This document shows positions 1 through 7,949 of a DNA stretch of 8,953 bases, in pieces. The notes below the pieces were generated by a model. The model worked only from the letters and a program-made list of their open reading frames with translations, did not search any database and was not told the origin of the DNA. Positions within the stretch are counted from its first letter, which is position 1, and the number at the start of each line of letters is the position of its first letter. Made by a program: the position numbers and the translations under genes. Origin of the DNA: an uncultured Alphaproteobacteria bacterium (lineage in GTDB: Bacteria; Pseudomonadota; Alphaproteobacteria; RF32; CAG-239); contig CAKQKH010000032.1 of assembly GCA_934248075.1 (NCBI GenBank), positions 1-8,953 on the forward strand, read 5' to 3'.

Positions 1-422
1 CTGACACCCTGATTACCCCGATAACAGACAGTTTGGTTGATCTCAGTGGCATTGCCGACCTCGATTCGTCCACCGGAGAATTAATCAACCCCGGCAATTA
101 CTCTCAATTTGTCTGGGAAATCAAAAAGAAATTAGCCGCCCGCGGCAAAGCCTACCTTAACTGGATTATTTGCGGCAACAAGATATCTTCAACTCGCTCG
201 CGCAACAAAGCATTTGTGTTTGAAGCCCTTGAAAAGCTTGGCAAACTTTATGGTTTCAGATTTTACGATGGCCTAAAAGACCGCGTTATATATCGAGAAC
301 TGTTTTTGGACGGACTGACTGTGCTTGATATGCAAAGTGAACCCCTCAAACGCCGAATGTCCATTTCTCATTTGGCTGCCAAGCTGGAAATCAAAAATTT
401 AGCCGAGTTTATCTGCCCATAA
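1..422 (+). CDS. mipZ: MipZ, division-plane positioning ATPase (C-terminal part, cut by left edge)
   Basis: This is the 3' part of a gene whose reading frame is open to the left edge (first complete codon at 3), so the true start lies outside. About 139 codons are visible; family members are about 270 residues, so roughly half is missing, including the Walker A region. The visible protein matches my memory of the MipZ C-terminus: a 'TPITDSLVDL' segment, a 'YSQFVWEIKKK' segment, 'RSRNK' and the highly characteristic 'GLKDRVIYRELFLDGLTVLD' stretch. MipZ is a ParA/MinD-type ATPase. In Caulobacter it binds ParB near the origin and inhibits FtsZ polymerisation, so that division occurs at midcell. 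A TTG at 33 could be taken as a start but is internal to the conserved domain. The gene ends 80 nt before pgm with no clear terminator between them. Confidence 0.88.
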   Translation, partial: DTLITPITDSLVDLSGIADLDSSTGELINPGNYSQFVWEIKKKLAARGKAYLNWIICGNKISSTRSRNKAFVFEALEKLGKLYGFRFYDGLKDRVIYRELFLDGLTVLDMQSEPLKRRMSISHLAAKLEIKNLAEFICP

Positions 423-436
423 CTCAACAATTATGC

Positions 437-464
437 TTGTGTTTAGCGCCTTTAGTGTTAGAAT
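437..464 (+). promoter_or_regulatory. Possible weak sigma-70-type promoter upstream of pgm
   Basis: The mipZ-pgm gap has a TAGAAT hexamer at 459-464, one mismatch from the consensus -10. It lies 16 nt after CTTGTG/TTGTGT around 436-442, which is only a partial -35 match. It is the only gap of useful size before the seven-gene run, so a promoter is expected here, but the match is weak. Readthrough from mipZ is an alternative. Confidence 0.3.
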
Positions 465-490
465 CGTCGCCATCTGAGTTATTTAACCCC

Positions 491-497
491 AAAGGAG
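491..497 (+). promoter_or_regulatory. Ribosome binding site that fixes the pgm start
   Basis: AAAGGAG lies 5 nt before the ATG at 503. This is the strongest Shine-Dalgarno sequence in the window. It decides for ATG 503 over the in-frame TTG at 437, which would add 22 residues not typical of the family. Confidence 0.85.
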
Positions 498-502
498 CAA
501 TT

Positions 503-2122
503 ATGATTAAAATCATCGCAACTGAACCTTATTCTGACCAAAAAATGGGTACTGCCGGTCTGCGCCGCAAATCTAAAGTTGTTACACAACCTAATTATGT
601 TGAAAACTTTATGCAGAGTATTTTTAATGTAATCGGCGATCTTAGCGGCAAAACTTTTGTTGTCGGCGGCGATGGTCGATATTTTAACGATATTGCCATT
701 CAAAAAATCATCAAAATGGCCGCGGCTAACGGCGCGTCCAAACTTATTGTTGGGCAAAACGGCTTTTTATCTACTCCGGCCGGCTCCAACATTATCCTGA
801 AAAATCACGCTGACGGCGGCTTTATATTATCCGCCTCTCATAACCCCGGCGGCATCAATGGTGATTTCGGCATAAAATATTCCAACCACACCGGCGGACA
901 GATTCCCAGCCATATCAGCGATCAAATTTATCAGCAAACTCTTTCGCTTAAAGAATACAAAATTTGTGATGTTCCGGATATTGACCTTTCTCAGCTCGGG
1001 CATCAGGAAATCTGTGGCATGTCCGTTGATGTCATCGATCCGGTCAAAGACTATGTTGAGATGATGGAAGGCATTTTTGATTTTGCCGCCCTAAAAAAAC
1101 TGTTCCGGAGCGGTTTCACCATGCGTTTTGATGCCATGAACGCCGTTACCGGCCCTTATGCCCAAAAGATTTTTGAAGATATTTTGGACGCTCCCAAGGG
1201 TTCTGTTGTCAACTACAAACCTTTGCCTGATTTTGGCGGGCTTCACCCAGATCCCAACATGGTTTATGCCAAAGAACTTGTAAACTTTATGTTCTCCGAC
1301 CAGGCGGCTGACTTCGGCGCCGCCAATGACGGCGACGGCGACCGCAATATGATTCTGGGCAAAAGCTTTTTTGTAACTCCCAGCGATAGTTTGGCCATTA
1401 TCACGGATAACTTCAAATTAATCCCAGCCTACCGCGACGGTATTTTTGGTGTGGCCAAATCCGCCGCCACCTCAACTGCGGTTGAGCGCGTGGCTAAAGC
1501 CCACAATATTGGCTATTATGAAGTTCCAACCGGTTGGAAGTATTTTGTCAATCTGATGGATTCTCACCGCATCACCTTCTGCGGAGAAGAAAGCTTTGGC
1601 ACCGGCTCGTCTCATATTCGTGAAAAAGACGGCATTTGGGCTGTGTTATTCTGGTTGAGCATTATTGCCGCCACAGGTAAATCCGTTGAACAAATTACTG
1701 AAGAATTTTGGCAAAAATATGGCCGCAGCTACTATGTCCGCTTTGACTTTGAAGGCGTTGACACTGCTGTTGCCGACAAACTCATGGCTGATTTGGAGGC
1801 AAAGTTGCCGTCATTGACCGGACAAAACTACGAAGGCTTTACAGTATCTAACGCCGGTGCGTTTGTTTATAACGATCCGGTAGATCACAGCTCCACCAAA
1901 AACGGCTTGGTTGTCCGCTTCAGCGATGGTTCTCGCATTGTTTATCGTTTGTCCGGCACCGGCTCAAGCGGCGCGACCATTCGTGTATATTTGGAGCGTT
2001 TCAGCAAGTCTGATTTGCGCAATGATCCACTCAAAATGCTAACCGAAATTTTCAAAATTGCCATGAGCATTTCTGAGATTCCGGAAAGAACAGGGAAACA
2101 TCAGGCAGATGTTGTTACATAG
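503..2122 (+). CDS. pgm: Phosphoglucomutase (alpha-D-glucose 1-phosphate/6-phosphate)
   Basis: The 539-residue cytoplasmic enzyme is predicted to interconvert glucose 1-phosphate and glucose 6-phosphate, feeding UDP-glucose and polysaccharide synthesis or glycogen turnover. All four signature loops of the alpha-D-phosphohexomutase superfamily are present. The phosphoserine loop 'SASHNPGG' is at residues 110-117 with catalytic Ser112. The metal loop 'DGDGDR' is at 276-281, the sugar-recognition loop 'GEESFGTGSSH' starts at 361, and the phosphate-binding loop 'RLSGTGSSGATIRVYLE' is at 482-498. Length and the 'GTAGLR' N-terminus (16-21) fit the phosphoglucomutase subgroup, like eukaryotic PGM1, rather than the shorter ManB/GlmM proteins. 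The start is set by the AAAGGAG site. The last 14 nt overlap the next gene, which suggests coupled translation. The gene looks intact. Confidence 0.95.
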   Translation: MIKIIATEPYSDQKMGTAGLRRKSKVVTQPNYVENFMQSIFNVIGDLSGKTFVVGGDGRYFNDIAIQKIIKMAAANGASKLIVGQNGFLSTPAGSNIILKNHADGGFILSASHNPGGINGDFGIKYSNHTGGQIPSHISDQIYQQTLSLKEYKICDVPDIDLSQLGHQEICGMSVDVIDPVKDYVEMMEGIFDFAALKKLFRSGFTMRFDAMNAVTGPYAQKIFEDILDAPKGSVVNYKPLPDFGGLHPDPNMVYAKELVNFMFSDQAADFGAANDGDGDRNMILGKSFFVTPSDSLAIITDNFKLIPAYRDGIFGVAKSAATSTAVERVAKAHNIGYYEVPTGWKYFVNLMDSHRITFCGEESFGTGSSHIREKDGIWAVLFWLSIIAATGKSVEQITEEFWQKYGRSYYVRFDFEGVDTAVADKLMADLEAKLPSLTGQNYEGFTVSNAGAFVYNDPVDHSSTKNGLVVRFSDGSRIVYRLSGTGSSGATIRVYLERFSKSDLRNDPLKMLTEIFKIAMSISEIPERTGKHQADVVT

Positions 2123-3215
2123 AAACCTATATATCGCCGTTTTAACGGGCTTGTTGCTGGCATCGACCGATGCCGGCGCGGGTCTGTATGGTTTTGATAA
2201 AACCGCCCCCTACTCGCATGAAGAAAAAATTCTCCGCATGGATTATTTGCCTGATTCTATTCGCAATTATCGGGCGGCAATGCGTGATAATCTGTTGATG
2301 CTTATTGATTATGCTCGTAAACACAACCCTGATTTTCAAATTATCAGTCATGAAGGTCAGGAGCTGCTATATAAGAGTCGCTGGGAATATGAATTGGAAG
2401 GCTATAACCGTGTTCGCGCCCAAAAAGAAAACGCCAACGATCCGGTGTTTTTGTTCACCAAAGATTTGGGTAATCCGGAACCGCAACCCAACACTCCGCT
2501 CCAGCGCTATCTATATTCTGTCAACGCGGTTGTGCTGAATAATTATTATTGCGGCGCCGGACAAGAAGAAAAAATTACCGTTAATCATGGACTGGGCCAC
2601 ATTAGCATTGAGCAATGCGCCGATGAGCAGGAGCTGGATCGAGCCGTAGTTCGTTCATTATTGGATCAGCGTGCAATTTATCCGTTTGTTGATCGCCGGC
2701 GAGCCTTTCGTGATTTAGTCAGCCAACCGCTGATTAACGATTCTGCTCGCAATATTCATAATGTGCAAGCGGCCAAAAATATTGCATTTTTACTTGATGA
2801 TCGTGATTTTTCCAGTGCCGAAAATATGGTTAAGGCCATTTCCGACAGCAACTTTGATATTGTGGTAATCAATCCGCTGTTTCATGCCCGACAAGCTTTT
2901 GATGCTGCCGATGTCCGTCGCATGCAATTCAAAAAAAATGGCGGCAAACGGTTGCTTATTGCGGAGATGAACGTATCAGAGGCCTCGCCGCAGGATTATT
3001 TCTGGAAAAATCGTTGGCACAAAGGCAATCCCTCCTGGCTGGTACGTGAATCTTTTGTAACCCCCGGAGCCTACATCACTCGTTACTGGGCTGAAGAATG
3101 GCAACAAATTATATCTCGTCATTTTAAGGATATTGTTGCCACCGGCTATGACGGAGTTTTTTTCACCGGTTTGCAAAACCATAATTACTTTGAACACCTT
3201 ACCCCGCTTGAGTAA
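2109..3215 (+). CDS. Exported TM1410/GH114-like (endo-alpha-1,4-polygalactosaminidase superfamily) protein
   Basis: The 368-residue protein has an N-terminal signal peptide: a basic start, a hydrophobic stretch at about 7-19, and an AGA motif at 22-24 for cleavage. It therefore acts in the periplasm or outside the cell. The rest resembles the MJ1477/TM1410 family, a TIM-barrel group related to GH114. Matching parts are 'NYRAAMRDNLLMLIDYARK' followed by 'NPDFQIISHEGQELL', then 'FDIVVINPLF' (about 249-258), 'KRLLIAEMNVSEA' with Glu291, 'PSWLV', 'YITRYWAEEWQQII' and 'GYDGVFF' (346-352). Family members I recall carry Asp where this protein has Asn255 (after 'VVI') and Thr353 (after 'VFF'), so activity may be altered or lost. 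Cys148 and Cys170 could form a disulfide. It overlaps pgm by 14 nt and ends 5 nt before fliQ. A role in exopolysaccharide trimming is inferred only from family and neighbour; the substrate is unknown. Confidence 0.7.
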   Translation: MLLHRNLYIAVLTGLLLASTDAGAGLYGFDKTAPYSHEEKILRMDYLPDSIRNYRAAMRDNLLMLIDYARKHNPDFQIISHEGQELLYKSRWEYELEGYNRVRAQKENANDPVFLFTKDLGNPEPQPNTPLQRYLYSVNAVVLNNYYCGAGQEEKITVNHGLGHISIEQCADEQELDRAVVRSLLDQRAIYPFVDRRRAFRDLVSQPLINDSARNIHNVQAAKNIAFLLDDRDFSSAENMVKAISDSNFDIVVINPLFHARQAFDAADVRRMQFKKNGGKRLLIAEMNVSEASPQDYFWKNRWHKGNPSWLVRESFVTPGAYITRYWAEEWQQIISRHFKDIVATGYDGVFFTGLQNHNYFEHLTPLE

Positions 3216-3220
3216 TTGCC

Positions 3221-3487
3221 ATGACTGAAGTTGAAGTATTAGAAATTTCCCGCGATGCTATTTTCACCTTGCTAAAGGTTGTAACCCCAATCCTTTCGGT
3301 AGCGCTTTTTGTGGGCCTTATTATCGGTATCTTTCAAGCTCTAACCCAGATTCAAGAGATGACTCTCGCTTTTGTACCCAAGATTGTGAGCGTATTTGTC
3401 GCCTTAATACTGTTGTTTCCGTTTATGCTCAGCCAAATGCGCACCTTAACCGAGGGCTTGTTCAACCGAATTGTCAGCGGCGGCTAG
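3221..3487 (+). CDS. fliQ: Flagellar export gate protein FliQ
   Basis: This small membrane protein of 88 residues is the usual FliQ length. It has two hydrophobic segments, at about 15-40 ('LLKVVTPILSVALFVGLIIG') and 50-70 ('FVPKIVSVFVALILLF'). The intervening 'FQALTQIQEMTLAFVPKI' stretch is the most recognisable FliQ signature. FliQ assembles with FliP and FliR into the export gate through which flagellar subunits pass. fliP is not in this window. The ribosome binding site is weak (GAG at 3210-3212, overlapping the end of the preceding gene), which suggests coupling to upstream translation. FliQ is related to the SctS proteins of virulence type III systems, but the fliR-flhB-cckA context points to the flagellum. 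Confidence 0.95.
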   Translation: MTEVEVLEISRDAIFTLLKVVTPILSVALFVGLIIGIFQALTQIQEMTLAFVPKIVSVFVALILLFPFMLSQMRTLTEGLFNRIVSGG

Positions 3488-3494
3488 GCTAACC

Positions 3495-4250
3495 ATGGCA
3501 GAGCTTCTCAACATAAACATATACCATTTTCTGATGGTTTTCTTACGCCTTGGCGCCGCCATAATGCTTATGCCTGGATTCATGAGTTCTTATGTCAACG
3601 CCAACGTAAGATTATCGATTGCACTTGCTTTATCGGTAGTTTTAATTCCGGCAATATCGCCGCATCTTCCGGCTCAACCGACAGATTTAGCCACGTTCAT
3701 CGCTTATATTCTGCAAGAAATAGCCGTTGGCATTTTTTTCGGCGTGATTATGCAAATCTTATACGCGGCCTTATCTTTAACCGGATCTTTTGCCGGACAA
3801 GCTATTGGTTTTGGCAACGCCCAAATTTTTGATCCCACTTTTCAAACTCAAAGTGTGGTAGTTGAGACTTTTTTGAGCATTATCGCCTTAACCATAATAT
3901 TTATAACTGACATTCATCATCTTATGATTTCTGCGGTTGTTGATAGCTATCACCTGTTTCCGGTGGGAGCGTCTCTTCCCTGGGGAGATTTTGCCAACCA
4001 GCTCAGCAGCTCGCTTAACGCCAGTTTTATTATGGGTTTTAAGATTGGCTCGCCGTTTGTGGCTTTTACCATTGTTTTTTATACCGGCATGGGTTTAGTG
4101 TCTCGCCTAATGCCGCAATTAAACATTTTTTTCTTATCCCTGCCTTTGCAAATATACCTTGGCTTGGGGCTATTGTTCATCACCACCCCGATGATAATAT
4201 TGTGGTTCATACGATATTATGACGAGGGGTTGCACCAGTTTTTACACTAG
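3495..4250 (+). CDS. fliR: Flagellar export gate protein FliR
   Basis: The 251-residue polytopic membrane protein forms part of the FliPQR flagellar export gate. It has about six hydrophobic segments. Family-typical features include an N-terminal 'FLMVFLRLGAAIMLMPGF', a central 'GQAIGFGNAQIFDPTFQTQ' segment, and a C-terminal 'MGLVSRLMPQLNIFFLSLPLQ'. I chose ATG 3495, which starts the protein at 'MAELLNINIYHF' as in related proteins and leaves a 7-nt gap after fliQ. A TTG at 3471 inside fliQ would add eight residues (SAAARLT-type) that do not look like a FliR N-terminus. AGG at 3486-3488 is a modest ribosome binding site. Confidence 0.95.
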   Translation: MAELLNINIYHFLMVFLRLGAAIMLMPGFMSSYVNANVRLSIALALSVVLIPAISPHLPAQPTDLATFIAYILQEIAVGIFFGVIMQILYAALSLTGSFAGQAIGFGNAQIFDPTFQTQSVVVETFLSIIALTIIFITDIHHLMISAVVDSYHLFPVGASLPWGDFANQLSSSLNASFIMGFKIGSPFVAFTIVFYTGMGLVSRLMPQLNIFFLSLPLQIYLGLGLLFITTPMIILWFIRYYDEGLHQFLH

Positions 4251-4260
4251 GAGATAAAAC

Positions 4261-5343
4261 ATGGTAGCCCCTGAAGATGAAGACGAAGCCTCCAAAACCG
4301 AAGAACCGTCGGAACGAAAGATCTCCAAAGCCAAAGAAGAAGGCGACGTTGCCATATCGCAAGATGCCAAAAGCTTCATCATGCTTTTAGGAATGCTGTT
4401 TGTGGTCTGGCTGTTATTGCCATTTATGTTTAAATGGTATTACCAGCTCAGCATTAATTTTATTGAAAACGCCGGTCAAATAGAAATTACCCCCGGAACT
4501 TTTCGCTTGTTGCTGAAAAACAGCGTGCTTGGCCTCTTCAAAATTTTGAGTCTTCCATTTATAATTTTTATGGTTTTAGGTGTGTTTGCCAATATCGCTC
4601 AGACCGGTTTTATTTATGCTCCCAAAAAACTTGAGCCAAAATGGGACAAACTTAATATTTTTGCCGCCCTCCCCAATTTTATCAACATGAAAAAAATAGT
4701 TGAGAGTCTCAAGGGCATAATCAAAATCGTCGTCATTTCTTTTATTGCCATTTTGGTGGTAAAACCCTATCTCAAAAAAGTCGATCTGCTCCCCAGTATG
4801 GAGACCGTTTCTATTTTGGCCTTTATTCACAAAGTGGTTGTGCTTTTGTTGTTTACCGTTGTTATTGCCGTATTGGTTATCGCCGTTGCCGACTATATTT
4901 ACCAAAAATACACCCACTTAAAGAAGCTGCGTATGACCAAACAAGAGGTCAAGGAAGAATACAAGCAAATGGAAGGTGATCCTCTGGTAAAATCGCGGAT
5001 TCGCCAAATTCGGAATGAACGCGCCCGCCATCGTATGATGGAAGCCGTGCCAAAATCAGACGTGGTTATTGTTAACCCAACGCATTATGCTGTTGCACTA
5101 GAATATAAAATGGATAAAATGGACGCACCGGTTGTCACCGCCAAAGGTATGGACAACATAGCACTGCGTATTAAAGCCATTGCGGAAGAAAATGATGTTC
5201 CCATTGTGGAAAATCCGCCATTAGCGCGTGCCTTGTTTGCCTCTACCGAAATTGATCAGATGATACCGGAAGAACACTTTAAAGCCGTAGCCGAGGTAAT
5301 TGGATATGTTATGCAGCTCAAAAATCAACAACCGGCCGGATAA
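4261..5343 (+). CDS. flhB: Flagellar export switch protein FlhB
   Basis: The 360-residue inner-membrane protein controls the substrate-specificity switch of the flagellar export apparatus, from rod/hook to filament subunits. The charged N-terminus 'KTEEPSERKISKAKEEGDV' is typical. It is followed by four hydrophobic segments at about 38-57, 88-113, 152-168 and 187-211. The cytoplasmic C-terminal domain has the autocleavage motif NPTH at 272-275 (cleavage expected after Asn272), followed by 'YAVALEY', then 'KGMDNIALRIKAIAEE' and 'PIVENPPLARALF'. The intact NPTH motif suggests normal self-cleavage. AGGAG at 4249-4253, overlapping the fliR stop codon, is a good ribosome binding site 7 nt before ATG. 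The 3' end overlaps cckA by about 38 nt. Confidence 0.97.
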   Translation: MVAPEDEDEASKTEEPSERKISKAKEEGDVAISQDAKSFIMLLGMLFVVWLLLPFMFKWYYQLSINFIENAGQIEITPGTFRLLLKNSVLGLFKILSLPFIIFMVLGVFANIAQTGFIYAPKKLEPKWDKLNIFAALPNFINMKKIVESLKGIIKIVVISFIAILVVKPYLKKVDLLPSMETVSILAFIHKVVVLLLFTVVIAVLVIAVADYIYQKYTHLKKLRMTKQEVKEEYKQMEGDPLVKSRIRQIRNERARHRMMEAVPKSDVVIVNPTHYAVALEYKMDKMDAPVVTAKGMDNIALRIKAIAEENDVPIVENPPLARALFASTEIDQMIPEEHFKAVAEVIGYVMQLKNQQPAG

Positions 5344-7948
5344 GCTTCTGCAGGCTTGTTTGGTAAAACTGGCATTTGCATTGGTTTTGTTGACCATTGC
5401 CATAATTTTGCTGTTTTTGTATCCGCAATACCACCTTTACTTGATTGCCGCCACCGTAATATTATCAAGTTACTGCCTGCTCACCACCATAAAAACCCTT
5501 GATGCCGGAGAAGCTGCCATTTGCTACGGCGGATTTGCCAATGAAATTATCCGCAATGACTTCAAAGCGCGTCGAATAGAAAATCCGGCCGGCGAGTCCG
5601 TAATTCAAAATGATCCGGCCAAAGATCTGCTAAAATCCGAAACCGCGCTCAAATTTATTGGGCGTTATCTGGCAGAAGGCCCTGCCAACAAAGCCGCGCT
5701 TTATCGTCTGCAAACTGCTTACAAGAATCTCAGCTCTGAAAAAGTAACTTTATCCCTGATTCTTCACCCGACCAATGATAAAATTTTTAATGACATGGAA
5801 TGGTTTGAAATTTCGGTTCGTCCAATTTACTTAAAGCGTCCGCAGATTTTTGACGGAGCCTTTTCCATTAGCCGCATTCGCAAAGAAACCTACATTTACT
5901 GGACCATCAACAACATTACCGCTGAAAAAAATATGGAACATATTTTCAAGGAAGAATGCGGTTCTCTGCATGACTTTTTAGATTATATGCCGATTGGACT
6001 TTACACGGTTAACAAAGACTACAAACTTGATTACGCCAACTACCGCATGGCTGAAATCTTAAACACTCCTTTGACTGAGCTGATGGGCAAAAATCTACCT
6101 GATTTTTTGGCCACCAATTCCACTCTTCCCGAGCATAAAGATTACTGGCAAGGCAATGTTTATTTTGTATCCGCCGACAACAACATTACTGAAGCTTTAG
6201 TCTTACAAACCAGTTATCGTGAAGATGACAAAATAAAAATGCGCGGCGCTGTAATCACCCAACTGCCTAGCGCCGGAGACCTCAAAAATCGCGTATCTGC
6301 GGCATCAGACCAAATCAGTTGGTTGTTTAATCACGCTCCGGTCGGAATTTTGTTCCTCAATCCAGAGGGGCGCATTGCCGATGGTAACGAAACGGCATTT
6401 AAGCTGTTTGATCGTCCGGCGACAGACATTATCAATCATCGGCTGGAGAATTTTATCACTGCTGAAGAAAGCAACAATTTGCGACGCGCAATGGATGACG
6501 TGTCCGCCCGACGCAAAGATGCCGTTAATTTTGATATTCATCTCAATCCCAATCGTCGTGACATTGTTGCTTCTCTTTATATCAGCGGCATGAAACACCT
6601 GCACGCGGCGACAGACAGTCCGACTGCCGGTTTTGTAATTTACTTGATTGATGCCACCAAGCAAAAATCCCTAGAATTACAATTTGCGCAAGCTCAAAAA
6701 ATGCAGGCGGTTGGACAACTTGCCGGCGGCGTTGCCCATGACTTTAACAATCTTTTGACCGCCATGATCGGCTTTACGGATCTGCTGCTTCAACGCCATG
6801 GTGTCGGCGATCCGTCTTTTGCCGATCTTATCCAAATCAAACAAAATGCCAACCGCGCGGCTGGTCTGGTTCGTCAACTGCTGGCTTTCTCCCGCAAACA
6901 GCCTTTGCAACCCAAGTTGATTGACGTTACCGATAATTTTGCCGAACTCAGCCATATGCTGAAGCGTATTCTTGGTGAACAAATCACCCTCAAATTCCGT
7001 CACGGTTCGGATTTAGGCTACATTCGGGTTGATCCGATTCAGTTCTCCCAAGTTATCATCAATTTGGCCGTCAACGCCAAAGACGCCATGAACGGCAACG
7101 GAACCTTATTGATTTCCACCCGCACTGAAGCCTTGACTGAGCCATATCAATTTGGTGATGACACCGTTAATCCGGGAGAATTTGTGGTTGTAGATGTTAC
7201 GGACAGCGGCTGTGGCATTCCTCCGGAAAACATGAGCCGAATCTTTGACCCCTTTTTCTCCACCAAAGAAAACATTGTTGGTTCAGGCACCGGCCTTGGC
7301 CTGGCTATGGTTTATGGTATTGTCCGCCAAACCGAGGGATTTATTAAAGTTGACAGCGTAGTTGGACGTGGCACCACTTTTTCCATTTATCTGCCGCGTT
7401 TTGAAAGCAACAATGAGACCGAACAAGCCACCGACAACAAAGAAGTCATCACCGGACACGATGGTCAAACCATTTTGCGAGTTCAGGAAAAGATTCCCGC
7501 GCCATTGAACATAAATCAAAAAATCATTGTCGGATTGAATGTATCTAACACCATTGATCGCACTCACACCGCACCAGCCAAACCCGCTCGAATTCTGTTT
7601 GTCGAAGACGAAGATTCCGTGCGCACTTTTGGTATCAGAGCGCTGCAAAAAAAAGGCTATGATGTGGTCGGTTGCAACTCTGGCGAAAACGCCCTTGAGT
7701 ATATTGAAAAAGACAGCCGATTTGACCTCTTGCTCACCGATATGGTTATGCCCGGAATCAGCGGAGCTGAACTGACTAAAGCTCTAAAAGAGCGCCTCCC
7801 GAGCTTAAAAATAATTTTGGCCTCAGGTTATTCGGAAGAAATTGTCCGCCAAGAACTTGATAATTTTGATGATTTTGATTTTATAACTAAACCATACAGC
7901 TTAGGTGACTTGACAGCCAAAGTTTTTGATGTCTTAAATAGGAACTAA
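5306..7948 (+). CDS. cckA: CckA-type hybrid sensor histidine kinase (PAS-HisKA-HATPase-receiver)
   Basis: This 880-residue membrane kinase has two hydrophobic segments at about 20-60. A region at about 80-210 may be a degenerate PAS domain. Two clearer PAS domains follow at about 221-325 and 335-455. The phosphoacceptor helix 'VGQLAGGVAHDFNNLLTAM' carries His478. The ATPase domain has the N-box 'NLAVNAKDAM' (586-595), 'DSGCGIP' (633-639) and 'GSGTGLGLAMVYGIV' (from 659). The C-terminal receiver starts near 761 and has Glu767/Asp768, phosphoacceptor Asp812 in 'LLTDMVMPG', and Lys862. The architecture and the H-box match CckA, which passes phosphate via ChpT to CtrA and switches between kinase and phosphatase. 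Position right after flhB also fits: I recall cckA lying next to flhB in Caulobacter. ATG 5306 was chosen because GAGG (5293-5296) lies 9 nt upstream; TTG 5300 is possible. The start lies inside flhB. The 700-758 linker is discussed in the findings. Confidence 0.92.
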   Translation: MLCSSKINNRPDKLLQACLVKLAFALVLLTIAIILLFLYPQYHLYLIAATVILSSYCLLTTIKTLDAGEAAICYGGFANEIIRNDFKARRIENPAGESVIQNDPAKDLLKSETALKFIGRYLAEGPANKAALYRLQTAYKNLSSEKVTLSLILHPTNDKIFNDMEWFEISVRPIYLKRPQIFDGAFSISRIRKETYIYWTINNITAEKNMEHIFKEECGSLHDFLDYMPIGLYTVNKDYKLDYANYRMAEILNTPLTELMGKNLPDFLATNSTLPEHKDYWQGNVYFVSADNNITEALVLQTSYREDDKIKMRGAVITQLPSAGDLKNRVSAASDQISWLFNHAPVGILFLNPEGRIADGNETAFKLFDRPATDIINHRLENFITAEESNNLRRAMDDVSARRKDAVNFDIHLNPNRRDIVASLYISGMKHLHAATDSPTAGFVIYLIDATKQKSLELQFAQAQKMQAVGQLAGGVAHDFNNLLTAMIGFTDLLLQRHGVGDPSFADLIQIKQNANRAAGLVRQLLAFSRKQPLQPKLIDVTDNFAELSHMLKRILGEQITLKFRHGSDLGYIRVDPIQFSQVIINLAVNAKDAMNGNGTLLISTRTEALTEPYQFGDDTVNPGEFVVVDVTDSGCGIPPENMSRIFDPFFSTKENIVGSGTGLGLAMVYGIVRQTEGFIKVDSVVGRGTTFSIYLPRFESNNETEQATDNKEVITGHDGQTILRVQEKIPAPLNINQKIIVGLNVSNTIDRTHTAPAKPARILFVEDEDSVRTFGIRALQKKGYDVVGCNSGENALEYIEKDSRFDLLLTDMVMPGISGAELTKALKERLPSLKIILASGYSEEIVRQELDNFDDFDFITKPYSLGDLTAKVFDVLNRN

Positions 7949-7949
7949 G

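Noticed and set aside
437..502. N-terminal extension of Pgm from TTG 437
   Set aside because: The extra 22 residues precede a strong ribosome binding site and ATG 503, which matches the family start; the extension overlaps the probable promoter.
4576..4917. Antisense open frames within flhB, cckA and other genes
   Set aside because: Their products are low-complexity or unrecognisable and lie opposite strongly conserved coding sequence; they are shadows of the real genes.
3221..5343. Virulence type III secretion rather than flagellar export
   Set aside because: Sequence features and the fliQ-fliR-flhB-cckA order fit the flagellar system; no injectisome needle, secretin or effector genes are present.
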